From Candidatus Latescibacterota bacterium (GTDB lineage: Bacteria; Latescibacterota; UBA2968), in assembly GCA_022824945.1 (NCBI GenBank), contig JAJDYX010000035.1:1-64000 (forward strand): 64,000 nucleotides of DNA. The letters run 5' to 3'. The notes below the pieces were generated by a model. It did no database searches. It was given only the letters and a program-made list of their open reading frames with translations, and was not told the DNA's origin. The translations under genes and the position numbers were made by a program. Of this stretch, positions 47,013 through 56,148 are shown one piece after another; positions within the stretch are counted from its first letter, which is position 1, and each line of letters begins with the position of its first letter.

Positions 47013-48329
47013 CTACCACCCTGACCCCACATCTGCCGCAGTCAAAGGACCGCCGTCCTCCATCCCCGTCGGAAACTCAACGCAACCAATCGTCTTCCGT
47101 TCGCCTCGTGAATGCCCCAGAACATCCGTCGTTATATCCGGATAACTTCCCTCCGCATTGCCAATCAAACCACTGGATTCTGCTGGCGCAACAACGCCAT
47201 TCGGCAGATACACCACATCGACCCGCCCAGTTTTTATCCCATCCCGAGCGGGCATACCCAAATCGCCATCCGTCACATTCCCTTCCCACCTCCAATTCAC
47301 CGGCTCATCGTCCTGCACCAGCCGCACAGTCCTATCGGATCTCACAAAAGCATTATTCGCAACCACACAATCTTGAGGTGCCGTGCCATTGGGATACCTG
47401 CTGTGATTTAGACCCACATCCAGCGCCGGACTACACCCCACAAACGTATTAAACGCAACCAGCGCGCGCTCCACCCGCACATAGAGATCATCCGTCGTCC
47501 CATCCATCATACCCACCCCAAACGCATTGAGCGAATGGAACAAATTATTCACAACAACCTGATCCGCCCCCTGCAAGCGCACACCACCCGCCCGGCGTTC
47601 GCCCTCGCCAAAAAAGAAATTCTCAGACACCACATTGCCATCCCCATGCCGAAGCACCAGCGCCCCCCGGCAATCGCGAAACGTATTCCTGCGGAGCACA
47701 TTGCCATTGGACTTCACAGAAATAATCTCCGCCTCCCCACTACAACGCTCAAAAAAATTGTACTCAATCACCGTCTCACAATCCCCCGGCTCCGGATCGT
47801 ACGGATTCCCCTCTGTAATCAGTTGAAGTGTCTCGTACCCATTGCTCCCCTTACCATCCGGAACATCGACAAAATAATTGTGGTGAACACGGTGGCTCTC
47901 GCCCTGATTCCGAACGTAAATCTGCATCAACTGACAACCGCGCATCTCCTCGAGATTATTCGTCTTATTCTCAAACCGGCAGCGATCAATCTCAACCTCC
48001 CGGCTCTCTGCCCTCACCCGTATCCACTTGCCAACCTGCACATCCGTCATCACACAGCGACTAATGCGACAACCCCGTCCCCGAATCTCCACACCCCCCT
48101 TCTCCACAAAGTGCAGCCCCACAAAACTGATATAATCTCCCACCAACAACAACGGCGCCTTTATAACCGCCCGCCCCACATTCTCAGCCCGAATAACAAT
48201 CGGCTGATCTGCGGTCCCCCTCGCCTCGAGCTTGCACCTCTCACCATCATACACGCCATCGGCCAGCGTAACAACATCACCCGGCTGCGCCTCAGCCACC
48301 CGCGCTTCTATTTCAGACACGGACCTCAT
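47013..48329 (-). CDS. PL6 polysaccharide lyase, no signal peptide
   Basis: The 438-residue protein is a right-handed beta-helix of the PL6 family (chondroitinase B/alginate lyase): YETLQLITEGNP, the Ca/catalytic block EIISVKSNGNVLRRNTF with the candidate catalytic Lys, and LRHGDGN. It begins directly with the lyase domain (MRSVSEIEARVAEA), so no export signal is visible, although GGGAGA precedes the ATG. A paralogue forms the middle of the protein at 53572-56148. The neighbouring dehydratase and BKACE suggest breakdown of an acidic sugar. Confidence 0.85.
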   Translation of the reverse strand: MRSVSEIEARVAEAQPGDVVTLADGVYDGERCKLEARGTADQPIVIRAENVGRAVIKAPLLLVGDYISFVGLHFVEKGGVEIRGRGCRISRCVMTDVQVGKWIRVRAESREVEIDRCRFENKTNNLEEMRGCQLMQIYVRNQGESHRVHHNYFVDVPDGKGSNGYETLQLITEGNPYDPEPGDCETVIEYNFFERCSGEAEIISVKSNGNVLRRNTFRDCRGALVLRHGDGNVVSENFFFGEGERRAGGVRLQGADQVVVNNLFHSLNAFGVGMMDGTTDDLYVRVERALVAFNTFVGCSPALDVGLNHSRYPNGTAPQDCVVANNAFVRSDRTVRLVQDDEPVNWRWEGNVTDGDLGMPARDGIKTGRVDVVYLPNGVVAPAESSGLIGNAEGSYPDITTDVLGHSRGERKTIGCVEFPTGMEDGGPLTAADVGSGW

Positions 48330-48330
48330 C

Positions 48331-49296
48331 TTATTCTCCCGGTTTTAACACGCGATTAAAAAACGCTTCACGGGCAGGCTCGGTAAACGCGATGTTGCGC
48401 TGAAAAGCACCGTGCCCACTCTCATCGCCCAGAAGAATATAACTGACATTTTTGGCACCGGCTTCTCGCAGTGCTTTGACAAGCTTATCCGAATGATAGA
48501 CGCCAACCGTGCGATCAGAAATTGCATGCACCAGCAAAATAGGCGGTGCATCGGCCGAGGCATAAGTCACAGGAGAAGTTTTGGCGCGAACCTCTTCGGA
48601 TTCCAGTCTAAGCTCATTTTTGCGAGGCGGACGTGCTCGCTGCTGATTGCGTTGACGATCACTCATAGCAGACAGAAAATCGGTAGGCGTAGCACTCGCG
48701 ACAACAGCCTGAACCATACTGGAATACTCCTGATAAGGCCCATCGCCTTCGAGCTTGGCCGAAGGCGGACACACACCGAGCATAACAGCCAGGTGCGCGC
48801 CAGCGGAATTTCCACTCGCGCCAATGCGTTCCGGATCAATATTGTACTCCCCGGCATGGGCACGCAACCAGCGCACCGCATTCTTCACATCTTCAACACA
48901 CGCGGTAATCGGTGCTTCATCGAGCATTCGATAGTTGACCGTCACACAAACATAGCCCTTAGCTGCATAACCGATAGTAGGACGAAGAAAACCTCCCCGG
49001 CGTTTATCTCCACCTCTCCATCCACCCCCGTGGATAAAAACAAGAGCTGGACGGGGCGTCTCGCCGCGCTCTGTGGGCATCGCGAGATCGAGTTTCCATG
49101 CCTCGTTGCCCTCGCGATACGCAATATCCGGAATAAAAGTCACACCTTCGGGTAATTGTTGCATAATTTGCTCCACGGTAATTGTGCGTTGCCGGCCCTG
49201 GTTTTGTCGCTGTGGTTGCTGTGGTTGCTGTGGTTGCTGAGCATCAACAGATTGAAGCAGCAAAACAACGAACAGAAAGCTAATAAATTTGGACAT
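48331..49296 (-). CDS. Secreted alpha/beta-hydrolase (esterase)
   Basis: The 321-residue protein has a signal peptide (MSKFISFLFVVLLLQSVDA) then a Gln/Pro-rich linker coded by 9-bp DNA repeats (QPQQPQ). The hydrolase core has the oxyanion HGGGW, the nucleophile motif GASGNSAGAH and the catalytic His in GHGAF. It resembles BD-FAE/HSL-type acetyl esterases and may strip esters from polysaccharide. AAGGAGG precedes the ATG. It heads the minus-strand catabolic operon. Confidence 0.85.
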   Translation of the reverse strand: MSKFISFLFVVLLLQSVDAQQPQQPQQPQRQNQGRQRTITVEQIMQQLPEGVTFIPDIAYREGNEAWKLDLAMPTERGETPRPALVFIHGGGWRGGDKRRGGFLRPTIGYAAKGYVCVTVNYRMLDEAPITACVEDVKNAVRWLRAHAGEYNIDPERIGASGNSAGAHLAVMLGVCPPSAKLEGDGPYQEYSSMVQAVVASATPTDFLSAMSDRQRNQQRARPPRKNELRLESEEVRAKTSPVTYASADAPPILLVHAISDRTVGVYHSDKLVKALREAGAKNVSYILLGDESGHGAFQRNIAFTEPAREAFFNRVLKPGE

Positions 49297-49311
49297 AGAA
49301 ACCTCCTTTTA

Positions 49312-49346
49312 AGAAGTTAGAAATGAGAAGGTAGAAGGTAGAAGTC
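49312..49346. repeat. Heptanucleotide array (5 units), inverted orientation
   Basis: Units AGAAGTT, AGAAATG, AGAAGGT, AGAAGGT and AGAAGTC keep a strict seven-base phase just upstream of the esterase ribosome site. The strand orientation is opposite to the array at 49395, so the two could pair into a long hairpin. Confidence 0.85.
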
Positions 49347-49394
49347 CACCCAACCCCTCTCACGTCTCACATTTTACGTTTCACCTGCCTTTCA

Positions 49395-49429
49395 CACTTC
49401 CCACTTCCTACTTCACACTTCCCACTTCT
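49395..49429. repeat. Heptanucleotide array (5 units) spanning a stop codon
   Basis: Units CACTTCC, CACTTCC, TACTTCA, CACTTCC and CACTTCT run through the last codons and stop (49408-49410) of the TPR protein, so the repeat encodes its C-terminal EVGSVK. Confidence 0.9.
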
Positions 49430-52308
49430 CTTCGTATCTGCGCGAGCGCACGCTTTACCCTCGTGAAATTCGGCCGTAATACGAGCGCCTTCTCCAAATA
49501 GGGAACAGCCTCTCGCAACCTCCCTGCCTGAGCCAGCGCCATACCCAGATCGGCATACGTATCGGGCCTATCTGGATGCAAGCGAATCGCCTCCTTATAG
49601 TGCTGAATCGCCTCGTCAAAGCGTCCGAGCCTGTGAAGCGCCATAGCAATACCATTTTGCGACAGCGCATTATCTGGATGGTAGCGGATCGCATCCTCAT
49701 AATAGCGAACCGCCTCCTCAAGCCGTCCCGCGCGATGAAACGCCACAGCACGACCATTCAGCGCGCGTGCATCTGCGGGATCGAGTTGCAAAACCCGCGC
49801 ATAGTGTCTTTCTGCATCCTGCAAGCGTCCGAGTTGCATCATCGCATCGGCGAACATGCGGTGCGCCTCGAGATATTCGGGAAGCCGGCGAATCGCCTCC
49901 TCACAAAGCGTAGCAATCCGTCTGTGTTCGCGCGCGGGAATCAAATCCGACGCCTGGCGAACAAAAACGCGCGCGGCAATCTCCCGTAAATTTTTATTTT
50001 GAACATCCGCAATACGCGCATCAACCTCACCCGGCATCAACGCATCAATAGAATCGCGGTATTGATACAGCATCTCTGCAAACGCAAGCTCATCGCTCTC
50101 CGCATTCTGAACCGACTCATAGTCCAGAACCGGTCGATCATCCCAATACGTATCCGCCTCAACCGTCGCAGAAGCCAGACCCTCCGCCCCCATCAAATAA
50201 CCGCCCCAGAAAACATGCGGCTGGTTAAGAGAATACGCCACCCCACCCCAGTGACTGTACTGAAGGTCCGCATGAATCTCCTCATCCATACCCAACAACT
50301 TCCCCTCAGCAATATTAAACGCATCATCCACCGAACCAATAAGCAGAAGCTCAGACGTATTATACCACAAAACACTCTGCGGAAAAACCATCAAAAAACT
50401 ACGCACAACACCGCGGAACTGATCCTCCGAAAGAAAGTGCAAAGGCACAAACTGGACCAGATACCCCCCTGGCGCCAGACGCTCTCGGGCGCGCGCATAG
50501 AAATCAATCGTATAAAAAAACGCCACGCCCGGACGGGACACCTCGCCAAGCTCAAGCGAAATAATATCATAAGTCCCCGCCGTATGGCGCAGGAAATTGC
50601 GCCCATCTTCAGAAATAATCTCCACGCGCGGATCGCGCATCCAATCCGCCTCAAAATATTCCCGAATAAAAGGAAAAAGCGCAGGCTCGATATCCACACA
50701 CGCCAGATAATCGATGGGATACATCAAAAAACGACTAACCGTCTGCCCTGTACCAGCCCCCACAACAACGACCCGTTTGGGATTCGGATGCAAAAGCATC
50801 GGTACATGTGCCGCCATAATCTGGTGATTCTTCTTACTCCCGCCCTGCCACCAGCGATCGATCTCCAGCTCCAGATCATCCTCCCGCCGAACAACCGCCA
50901 TATTCGCGCCATAACCCTCTCGGAACGCCACCAGATCCCGCCCCTCACCGATAAAATCCGCAGGCACCTGCGTCTGCGAAAAATACGGAATCCCCAGATA
51001 AACCAGAACAGCGACCACCGCAGCCGCATATTTGAACACGCGATATTTTTCATCCAGCAAAAACCATGCGGAGATACCAATGGCGAGATTCGCGCCCGTA
51101 ATAAAAAACAGACTCTTCTCAAGGCCAAAAAAGGGAATACCTATAAAACCAATCAAAAGAGACCCGAGAATACCCCCAAGCGTATTCACCGCAATCAAAT
51201 TCCCAGCCATCCCAGACGTATATTCCGCATTATCAGTTACCAGACGAATCGCAAGCGGAAAAGCCGCGCCACTCAACACAGCAGGGGGCAAAAGCACCGC
51301 AAAATAGATATACAAATCACTGCCCAATCCTCGCCATGCCCCGGGCGAAAGCATCAAAAGAGCCAGCACAACAAGACCCGTCGCAATCTGAAACGCGCCA
51401 AAAAAATGCGCCCGCATCTCCGTCTTATCGGAAAACTGAGCAGCCAAAATACTCCCCAGAACCAGGCCAACCAGCACAACGCTCAACGCCAGCGTATAAG
51501 TATAAACCGTATTATTGATCAAAAGCCCCAGATACCGCACCCACAGTACCTCCGCACCCAGAGCCACAAATCCAACAGCAAAAAACAGAACAAATACAAT
51601 GCTACTCTGCGGAAGCCTGCCACTCACAGCACGGGACGCCACCGAAGAAGAAACCACATCATCCCGTGCAATAGACAGCGCGCGAATAACAAGACCACTC
51701 AAAATATTACACCCAACGCCGATATAGACAGCACCGCGCAGCCCCAAATCCGGCAAAAAAACAAACCCCGCAGCCGCGCAACCCAACGCAGCCCCCAGGG
51801 TATTGACACCGTAGAGAAGACCAACAGCGCGTGCAATTCTACCGCTATTGCGCGAATACTGACGACAAAAAAGAGGAAGGGTACCGCCCATCAGAACCGT
51901 GGGCGGCAGGACGACGAGCGCAACGAGAAGGAGTCGCGTAGTGAACCGCAGGAAGGGAGCATCGCTCAAAATTCTATACGCGATGCCATAGAGAAAATCT
52001 GCAAAATCAAACGCATAGGGACTGATCAGAGCCAGAAGACCCAGACCAATTTCAATATACGCAAAAAGAATAAGCGGTCGGGAAGTTCGCTGACCAACGC
52101 GCCCAAAAAGATATGCACCAATAGCCAAACCCAGAAAAAAAACTGCCAGAACCGCACTCACCGCAAACGTCGTGGACCCAAACAAAAGCGCGGCCTGCCG
52201 TATCCAGGCAACCTCGTAAACCAGCCCGGCAAAACCCGACAAAAAAAAACATATCAACGCAACAATATGCTGCGAGGTTCGCGTCGATTTTCTGGGACGT
52301 TTATTCAC
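49408..52308 (-). CDS. Membrane spermidine-synthase-like protein with TPR tail
   Basis: The 966-residue protein has roughly 12 hydrophobic segments (residues ~15-440), a spermidine-synthase/methyltransferase-like domain with VVVVGAGTGQTV and CVDIEPALF (~470-700), and TPR repeats (~780-960; the DNALSQNGIAMALHRLGRFD type). It belongs to the fused MFS-like/spermidine synthase group, whose substrate is unknown. GTG at 52308 is the start, with a weak ribosome site. Confidence 0.78.
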   Translation of the reverse strand: MNKRPRKSTRTSQHIVALICFFLSGFAGLVYEVAWIRQAALLFGSTTFAVSAVLAVFFLGLAIGAYLFGRVGQRTSRPLILFAYIEIGLGLLALISPYAFDFADFLYGIAYRILSDAPFLRFTTRLLLVALVVLPPTVLMGGTLPLFCRQYSRNSGRIARAVGLLYGVNTLGAALGCAAAGFVFLPDLGLRGAVYIGVGCNILSGLVIRALSIARDDVVSSSVASRAVSGRLPQSSIVFVLFFAVGFVALGAEVLWVRYLGLLINNTVYTYTLALSVVLVGLVLGSILAAQFSDKTEMRAHFFGAFQIATGLVVLALLMLSPGAWRGLGSDLYIYFAVLLPPAVLSGAAFPLAIRLVTDNAEYTSGMAGNLIAVNTLGGILGSLLIGFIGIPFFGLEKSLFFITGANLAIGISAWFLLDEKYRVFKYAAAVVAVLVYLGIPYFSQTQVPADFIGEGRDLVAFREGYGANMAVVRREDDLELEIDRWWQGGSKKNHQIMAAHVPMLLHPNPKRVVVVGAGTGQTVSRFLMYPIDYLACVDIEPALFPFIREYFEADWMRDPRVEIISEDGRNFLRHTAGTYDIISLELGEVSRPGVAFFYTIDFYARARERLAPGGYLVQFVPLHFLSEDQFRGVVRSFLMVFPQSVLWYNTSELLLIGSVDDAFNIAEGKLLGMDEEIHADLQYSHWGGVAYSLNQPHVFWGGYLMGAEGLASATVEADTYWDDRPVLDYESVQNAESDELAFAEMLYQYRDSIDALMPGEVDARIADVQNKNLREIAARVFVRQASDLIPAREHRRIATLCEEAIRRLPEYLEAHRMFADAMMQLGRLQDAERHYARVLQLDPADARALNGRAVAFHRAGRLEEAVRYYEDAIRYHPDNALSQNGIAMALHRLGRFDEAIQHYKEAIRLHPDRPDTYADLGMALAQAGRLREAVPYLEKALVLRPNFTRVKRALAQIRREVGSVK

Positions 52309-52314
52309 ATGAAA

Positions 52315-52998
52315 TCATACTTTCAATTTACGACGTTTCTGTAAAACCTCTTCCAATTGAGAAGCAAGGCTATATTTTCCAACAGATCTTAACTGGTCCG
52401 GTAATTCAGGACGGGAGGCGGGATAAATACCTGACCTGATTAGACATGCACGCGCCATTTGTGTCAACATCGAGAGGAATTGTTCCTCTGCTGCATCCTC
52501 GTCACCAATCACTTTAATATCCTCAAAAAGTTTTCTGGCTCTTTCGGCGCGTTTATCCGCTATTTTTGCAGAAGGCAAGGGAAGATGATTTTTCCATTTG
52601 TCACACAGGATTGTCCAATACGTATCTTTCTCGTAAAGAACCTTTCCAAAGCGAATTGTCCACCCCAAAACCTCGTGTCCCTCTTGAATAAGAGATTCAA
52701 TATCCCCTCGGCGATATAACCTGATATCAACATCAAGAGGTGGGTTTGCAAAATTTGGCCTATCATCCTGATAAATAATCAATAAGTCAACATCCAGGCT
52801 GTATTTGGTATTCTGGCGAATAACGGAACCAAAAATTACAATAGCCCATATATCGGGTTGTTTACACAACCTGGGTACAAAATTTTCGACCCATTCTTTC
52901 GCATGGGTACTGGGCCATTTATCAATCGTTTTGAGAAAGTGCAATGAATCAATGTTCTTCGGACGATTGCTCGTCAGATTTCTGATCATTTTGATCAT
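52315..52998 (-). CDS. MNT nucleotidyltransferase, antitoxin-like (MNT-HEPN pair)
   Basis: The 227-residue protein has the minimal nucleotidyltransferase signature GSVIRQNTKYSLDVD (GSx10DxD) and a third Asp in LDVDIRLY. The C-terminal part is helical. ATG 52998 is preferred because AGGAG lies 8 nt upstream; ATG 53007 sits directly on that site. It overlaps the preceding HEPN gene by 50 nt. MntA-type enzymes AMPylate and silence HEPN ribonuclease toxins, which is the likely role here. Confidence 0.72.
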   Translation of the reverse strand: MIKMIRNLTSNRPKNIDSLHFLKTIDKWPSTHAKEWVENFVPRLCKQPDIWAIVIFGSVIRQNTKYSLDVDLLIIYQDDRPNFANPPLDVDIRLYRRGDIESLIQEGHEVLGWTIRFGKVLYEKDTYWTILCDKWKNHLPLPSAKIADKRAERARKLFEDIKVIGDEDAAEEQFLSMLTQMARACLIRSGIYPASRPELPDQLRSVGKYSLASQLEEVLQKRRKLKV

Positions 52999-53392
52999 TT
53001 GATCCATCTCCTAATAACGCAGAAACTGCTTCTACATATTCTTCAAGTTTATCAGCCACGGTCTCTGCATCCAAATCTGGAAAATCTACATCGCCATAAG
53101 CCGAAGCTTTGCGAGCCGTATTGAGATCCCAAAGAAAATCGGCAACATCGGGCAGTCCATGAGATTGAAAAAGCTGACGCGCCATTTCAGCTTTCTCTGT
53201 ATGGGATCTTTTGAAAACCAGACCTATATGTAACCCTGCCGCGACAATAGCGGCTTCCAGACAGTAAAATCCATAAATTGTAAGGTCTGCCCAATCAGTA
53301 GGGTCATCCCATGCTGCGAGAACGCGTTTCAGATGTTGCTTTGCGTATGACAGGGATTTTGCAGCTTCGGTATTCAATATAATTTCACTCAA
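52949..53392 (-). CDS. HEPN-domain protein, toxin-like (MNT-HEPN pair)
   Basis: The 147-residue helical protein fits the HEPN fold: AAKSLSYAKQHLKRVL, GFYCLEAAIVAAGLHIG, and NTARKASAYGDVDF where the family usually has R-x4-6-H. The His is missing here (RKASAY), which may abolish ribonuclease activity or mark a divergent subgroup. The acidic Asn/Gln/Ser tail overlaps the MNT start. The start is uncertain: TTG 53392 has no strong ribosome site. Confidence 0.65.
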   Translation of the reverse strand: MSEIILNTEAAKSLSYAKQHLKRVLAAWDDPTDWADLTIYGFYCLEAAIVAAGLHIGLVFKRSHTEKAEMARQLFQSHGLPDVADFLWDLNTARKASAYGDVDFPDLDAETVADKLEEYVEAVSALLGDGSNDQNDQKSDEQSSEEH

Positions 53393-53505
53393 ATTCCATA
53401 ATCAGATCAGCTTAAGAATAGAAAGTTGAACGCACCAAAACTACCCATTTACCACTATTTTGGCAACTCCAGAAATATAAACCATCTGGTTGACGAATAA
53501 AATTG

Positions 53506-53551
53506 AAAAATGGGCGATACATACTCCCAAAGAGAACATATCGCCCATTTT
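53506..53551 (-). terminator. Inverted repeat after the LRR-PL6 gene
   Basis: A 13-bp stem, aaaatgggcgata with tatcgcccatttt, has a 19-nt loop. On the minus strand it lies ~20 nt after the dockerin stop and is followed by a short T-run. It is a likely terminator before the HEPN gene. Confidence 0.6.
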
Positions 53552-53571
53552 GGAAGAAACAAGTTCTGTTT

Positions 53572-56148
53572 TTATCCGCCAAAAGTATTGACAAAAATCA
53601 GAAAATCCTTAATCTCGATCATGTTATCCCCATCCAGATCAAACCGCGCATCATACCCCGCATCGCCACGACTTAATCCAAACTGGGCTGCAAACAGCAA
53701 AAAATCGCTAATGCCAACTGTCCCATCGCCATCAAAATCGGCCGTTGGCGACGCCACCGGAACACCAATGACCACAGCATCGACGCCCACATCTTCCGCT
53801 GTTAGAGGACCTCCGTCTTTCTCCTGAACTGGAAACTCGACGCAACCAATCGTTTTTCGCTCGCCGCGAGAATTTCCTAAGATATCGGTTGTTATATCTG
53901 GATAATGCCCCTCGGCATTGCCAATCAAACCACTGGACTCTGCTGGCGCAACAACCCCATTGGGCAGATAATCCACATCAATCCGCTCAACCTTTATCCC
54001 ATCCCGAGCGGGCATACCCAAATCCCCATCCGTCACATTCCCCTCCCATGTCCAATCCACTGGCTCATCGTCCAGCACCAGCCGCACAGTCCTATCGGAT
54101 CTCACAAAAGCATTATTCGCAATCACGCAATCCTTGGGCGCCGTGCCATTGGGATACCTGCTGGGATTTTGCCCCACAAGCATCGCCGAGCTACACTCCA
54201 CAAACGTATTAAACGCAACCAGCGCGCGCTCCACCCGCACATAGGCCCCATCCATTGCCCCATCCATCATCACCACCCCAAACTCATTGAGCGAGTGGAA
54301 CAAATTATTCACAACAACCTGATCTGTCCCCTGCACGAGCACACCGCCAGCCCGGCGTTCGCCCTCGCCAAAAAAGAAATTCTCAGACACCACATTGTCA
54401 TCCCCATGCCGAAGCCACAGCCCCCCCCGGCAATCGCGAAACGTATTTCTGCGGAGAAGATTGCCGTTGGATTTGACAGAGATGATTTCTCCTTCGCCAT
54501 TACAGCGTTCAAAAAGGTTGTATTCGATCAGGGTTCCACAGTGGCCCGGTTCCGGGTCCCAGGGATTTCCCTCTGTAATAAGTTGAAGCGTTTCGTAGCC
54601 ATTGCCCAACTTGCCCTCTGGAATATCGACGAAGTGGTTGTGATGGATGTGGTGTTTTTCTCCCTTGTTTCGCACGATGAGTCGCATCAATTGGCGGTTG
54701 TCGAACCTATCCCCCTCATGATCGCTGTTGTTAGTCTTGTTCTCGAACCGGCAGTAGTCAATTTCGATTTGCTGACTTTCCGACCATACCTGTATCCAAG
54801 AGCTTACCTGCACATCCGTCATCACACAGCGGCTGATGCGGCATCCCGTTCCCCGAATTTTTATGCTGCCTTTTTTTTCAAAGCGAAGGCCCACGAGGTT
54901 GATGTAATCTCCCTCTATTGATATGGGACCTTGGATAACGGCTTTCCCGATATTCTTCGCCTGAATTGTGATGGGATGGGCCGCGCTCCCCTTTGCTACC
55001 AACTCGCACACATCGCCATCATATATGCCGTCGGCTAAGGTAATTATATCGCCCGCGCGCGCGTCAGACACCCGGTATTCAAGATCGGATAATGTCATAA
55101 TTCCTGTGCGAAAGGTCAACGGTGGCACCGACGCATGTCCTATGAGTAAGACCTCGACCGTATTATCTTTTGATGATCCCAATGTCAAGGTTGTCTGTGC
55201 CCGGCCTTCGGTATTGGTAGTGCCGGTGGTGGTACTGAGTGAGCCACCACCTGAGGTGACGGTAAAAGCCACCGGCACACCAGCAAATGCTTCATCCCTC
55301 TGATCCCGCACTTCCACAACAAATGGGGCCGCCAAAGCCGCACCGGGCGTGCCATCCTGCCCTTGTCCGGAGACTATGGCCAACCTCGCTGGCGTGCGGG
55401 GATCGAAGCTTACGCGGACCCCGCGGCCCTGAAGAGCCGGAATGTGCGTATTGAGGGAAGGATAACTCAGAGGGTTACGTAGCAAATTGATTTCGTCGCC
55501 ATTTCCCAATCCCATATTTACTACCAATGGCGAGATGTCCTGGATGTTGTTTCTCTGAAGCGCCAGCTCTGTCAGACCAGTTAAGTTAGAAAGCGGCGAC
55601 ACATCCGAAATACTGTTGCCAAATAGCTTTAGATATTTCAGATGGATTAAGCCTGAGAGGTGCGAAAGATCTGACATCCTGTTCTCGCTAATATCCAGAA
55701 ATGTCAGACCAGTTAAGTTAGAAAGCGGCGACACATCCGAGATTGCGTTGCCCTCAAGATCCAGCTCTGTCAGACCAGTTAAGTTAGAAAGCGGCAATAC
55801 GTCCGAGATTGCGTTGTGCTGGATATCCAGCTCTGTCAGACCAGTTAAGTTAGAAAGCGGCGACACATCCGAAATACTGTTGCCTGCAAGATATAGCCGG
55901 ATCAATCCGGTTGCATACTCGAGCCCAGCCAAATTCTGGATATTCTTATCCCGCGCGTCAATGCGCGTCAATGTCGCCATTTCCGCCCGGGTAATCGTCG
56001 CACCGCTTGCCTTGTCCAGCGAGTCCTCAATGACAACCCTCAGGTTCATGTCGGGGATGGTTACGACCTGGTTCTGCGCTAAAAGAGACAGCGGGTGTAT
56101 CAAAAGCGCGAGTGTTGATAGGATGAACAGAATCAGGTTACGCATCAT
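53572..56148 (-). CDS. Secreted LRR / Ig-like / PL6 lyase / dockerin protein
   Basis: The 858-residue protein has a signal peptide (to LLAQ), seven or so 22-residue leucine-rich repeats (~75-230; NLTGLTELDLEGNAISDVSPL type), and a Big-1/invasin-like Ig domain (~255-345). The PL6 lyase domain (~350-770) contains EIISVKSNGNLLRRNTF and LRHGDDN. A C-terminal type-I dockerin-like pair follows: DFDGDGTVGISDFL and DLDGDNMIEIKDFL. The LRR may bind a surface and the dockerin may dock to a cohesin; none is in the window. The ATG overlaps the gamma-glutamyltransferase stop (ATGA). Confidence 0.88.
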   Translation of the reverse strand: MMRNLILFILSTLALLIHPLSLLAQNQVVTIPDMNLRVVIEDSLDKASGATITRAEMATLTRIDARDKNIQNLAGLEYATGLIRLYLAGNSISDVSPLSNLTGLTELDIQHNAISDVLPLSNLTGLTELDLEGNAISDVSPLSNLTGLTFLDISENRMSDLSHLSGLIHLKYLKLFGNSISDVSPLSNLTGLTELALQRNNIQDISPLVVNMGLGNGDEINLLRNPLSYPSLNTHIPALQGRGVRVSFDPRTPARLAIVSGQGQDGTPGAALAAPFVVEVRDQRDEAFAGVPVAFTVTSGGGSLSTTTGTTNTEGRAQTTLTLGSSKDNTVEVLLIGHASVPPLTFRTGIMTLSDLEYRVSDARAGDIITLADGIYDGDVCELVAKGSAAHPITIQAKNIGKAVIQGPISIEGDYINLVGLRFEKKGSIKIRGTGCRISRCVMTDVQVSSWIQVWSESQQIEIDYCRFENKTNNSDHEGDRFDNRQLMRLIVRNKGEKHHIHHNHFVDIPEGKLGNGYETLQLITEGNPWDPEPGHCGTLIEYNLFERCNGEGEIISVKSNGNLLRRNTFRDCRGGLWLRHGDDNVVSENFFFGEGERRAGGVLVQGTDQVVVNNLFHSLNEFGVVMMDGAMDGAYVRVERALVAFNTFVECSSAMLVGQNPSRYPNGTAPKDCVIANNAFVRSDRTVRLVLDDEPVDWTWEGNVTDGDLGMPARDGIKVERIDVDYLPNGVVAPAESSGLIGNAEGHYPDITTDILGNSRGERKTIGCVEFPVQEKDGGPLTAEDVGVDAVVIGVPVASPTADFDGDGTVGISDFLLFAAQFGLSRGDAGYDARFDLDGDNMIEIKDFLIFVNTFGG
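55571..55900 (-). repeat. 66-bp tandem repeats coding for LRR units
   Basis: Near-identical blocks starting at 55571, 55703, 55769 and 55835 share gtcagaccagttaagttaga. The spacing is 66 bp (132 bp once, across a diverged unit), one 22-residue LRR per unit. The low divergence implies recent expansion or conversion. Confidence 0.88.

Noticed and set aside
49999..52344. A 781-codon open frame on the plus strand opposite the spermidine-synthase/TPR gene
   Set aside because: It is antisense to a clear gene, is extremely rich in Arg, Asn and Gln, and has no domain. Codon bias of the real gene removes stops from this frame. The same holds for the long antisense frames at 31376-32938, 22258-23181, 45063-45713 and 47535-48359.
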